A DNA stretch of 64,000 nt, from NCBI GenBank assembly GCA_026129905.1, contig JAHCHE010000027.1, positions 1 to 64,000 of the forward strand, read 5' to 3'. Source of the stretch: Bryobacteraceae bacterium. GTDB taxonomy: Bacteria > Acidobacteriota > Terriglobia > Bryobacterales > Bryobacteraceae. The notes beneath the pieces were generated by a model. It made no database searches. It saw only the letters and a program-made list of their open reading frames with translations, and was not told the origin of the DNA. The translations under genes and the position numbers were made by a program. Below are positions 63,341 through 64,000 of the stretch, piece after piece (positions within the stretch are counted from its first letter, which is position 1; each line of letters begins with the position of its first letter).

Positions 63341-64000
63341 TCAACGCCCGCCTGTGGCGATATCCGCCCCCTGCCGAAGTTCGACTTGGCGGTTGGCCGG
63401 GCCGCCGGGAAACACTTCCCGCTCGCCGCCCGGCCAGATCACTTCGATCCGGTCGTACGAGTCCGCGTCTCCGAGGCCGAAATGGAGCCGTGGGTCGCTC
63501 TGGGAAATGTAGCTGGAACCCGTCAACGCCTCGCCGGAGAGACGGCGGTCGCCGGCGAACACATAGACGCGTGCGCCCACCCCGTCCCGGTTCGAGCGGG
63601 TCCCGACGCAGCGCGCCAGCAGCCAGTTCTTCTTCGTTCCGAGGTTCTTCAACAGGCTGGGCCGCGAGCCCAGGTTCACGACGACCACTTCGAGCGAGCC
63701 GTCGTTGTCCAGATCGCCCACCGCCGAGCCTCGCGACGGCCAACTGTCGGTGATGCCGCTGCCTGCCTCGCGCGAGATGTCCTGGAAAAGGCCGCCGCCG
63801 ACGTTCCAGTACAGCAGGCGCGGCTGGCCGTAGCGGCCAAGCTGCGTGTTGTCGATCTCCGGATAGACATGGCCGTTAACAATCAGGACTTCTTTCCGGC
63901 CGTCATGATCGACGTCGAGAAAATGAATGCCCCATCCGAGGTATTGCGTGTGGACGCCCAGTCCCGCTACATACACGTTGTCGCTGAACGTGCCGTCGCC
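63341..64000 (-). CDS. ASPIC/UnbV and FG-GAP repeat protein (partial, 5' end outside window)
   Basis: The 3' part of a gene that continues past the window edge. The visible about 220 residues contain FG-GAP/VCBS-type repeats (FLDVDHDGRKEVLIVNGH, AVGDLDNDGSLEVVVVNLG) with Ca-binding DxDxDG-like motifs, then an ASPIC/UnbV domain (GVGARVYVFAG...GSSYISQSDPRLHFGLG...VIWPGGE). These CRTAC1-like proteins are secreted and common in acidobacteria and planctomycetes. The frame is open up to base 64000, so the start is missing only because of the window. Confidence 0.85.
   Translation of the reverse strand, partial: GDGTFSDNVYVAGLGVHTQYLGWGIHFLDVDHDGRKEVLIVNGHVYPEIDNTQLGRYGQPRLLYWNVGGGLFQDISREAGSGITDSWPSRGSAVGDLDNDGSLEVVVVNLGSRPSLLKNLGTKKNWLLARCVGTRSNRDGVGARVYVFAGDRRLSGEALTGSSYISQSDPRLHFGLGDADSYDRIEVIWPGGEREVFPGGPANRQVELRQGADIATGGR

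Noticed and set aside
1-64000. Prophage, insertion sequence or integron
   Set aside because: No transposase, integrase, capsid or terminase motif was seen on either strand. The only signs of transfer are the SIR2 gene and the decayed zone by the tRNA.

Overview
The window is a GC-rich bacterial chromosome segment that looks like an Acidobacteriota genome of the Solibacter/Bryobacter type. This is an inference from gene content: two Oar-type TonB-dependent receptors with an N-terminal carboxypeptidase-regulatory domain, two MacB-like permeases of the 'acidobacterial duplicated orphan permease' kind (one next to a PadR repressor), two proteins ending in the Solibacter-type C-terminal domain (TIGR03437), and tandem Ser/Thr kinases fused to PD40/TolB-like propellers.

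Layout. 1-7.2 kb: a TonB-dependent receptor, a Tat-exported M55 D-aminopeptidase, a small WVPGxW lipoprotein, two PepSY-TM paralogues and a YbaK-type tRNA deacylase. 7.3-10.5 kb: folC overlapping selB. 10.5-16.2 kb: an exported RCC1-repeat protein with a tandem 48-residue FG-GAP-like tail, a PIG-L deacetylase and a ROK regulator. 16.3-23.8 kb: two tandem kinase-propeller genes, an ECF sigma/anti-sigma pair, a DUF6249-like protein and a LysM protein. 24-30 kb: a divergent pair of TIGR03437 proteins, a glycine-zipper lipoprotein and an NTF2-like exported protein. This is followed by decayed DNA with at least two broken DNA-binding genes that ends at tRNA-Ala(GGC). 30.7-35.1 kb: an HD-domain protein, a small membrane protein, a UroD-like protein and tex. 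35.2-38.7 kb: a single large SIR2-domain gene of lower GC, probably an acquired anti-phage gene, between tex and smc. 38.8-44.7 kb: smc and a large exported protein of unknown function. 45-49.8 kb: a tightly overlapped four-gene operon (coiled coil, inner-membrane OmpA-like protein, Ras-like GTPase, PAS-GGDEF-EAL protein). 49.8-55.2 kb: a permease with its PadR regulator, a chimeric pseudogene made of metallophosphoesterase and histidine-kinase pieces, and an HGSNAT/NagX-like acetyltransferase. 55.2-64 kb: a second TonB-dependent receptor with a clear promoter and LacI-type operator, a second permease, a structured 5' leader with a Shine-Dalgarno-sequestering hairpin, a helical-repeat protein and the end of an ASPIC/UnbV protein cut by the window edge.

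How genes work together. The four-gene operon at 45-49.8 kb joins a cell-wall-binding transmembrane protein, a small GTPase and cyclic-di-GMP synthesis/hydrolysis, so it looks like an envelope-to-second-messenger switch. It is the best candidate for an under-described system. The SIR2 protein is the best candidate for a phage-defence gene. Non-coding signals of note are the structured leader at 61.7-61.8 kb, the LacI-type operator at 58.85 kb and the interlocked TCTA/TAGA operators at 53.1 kb. All family calls come from reading motifs by eye; no database search was run.
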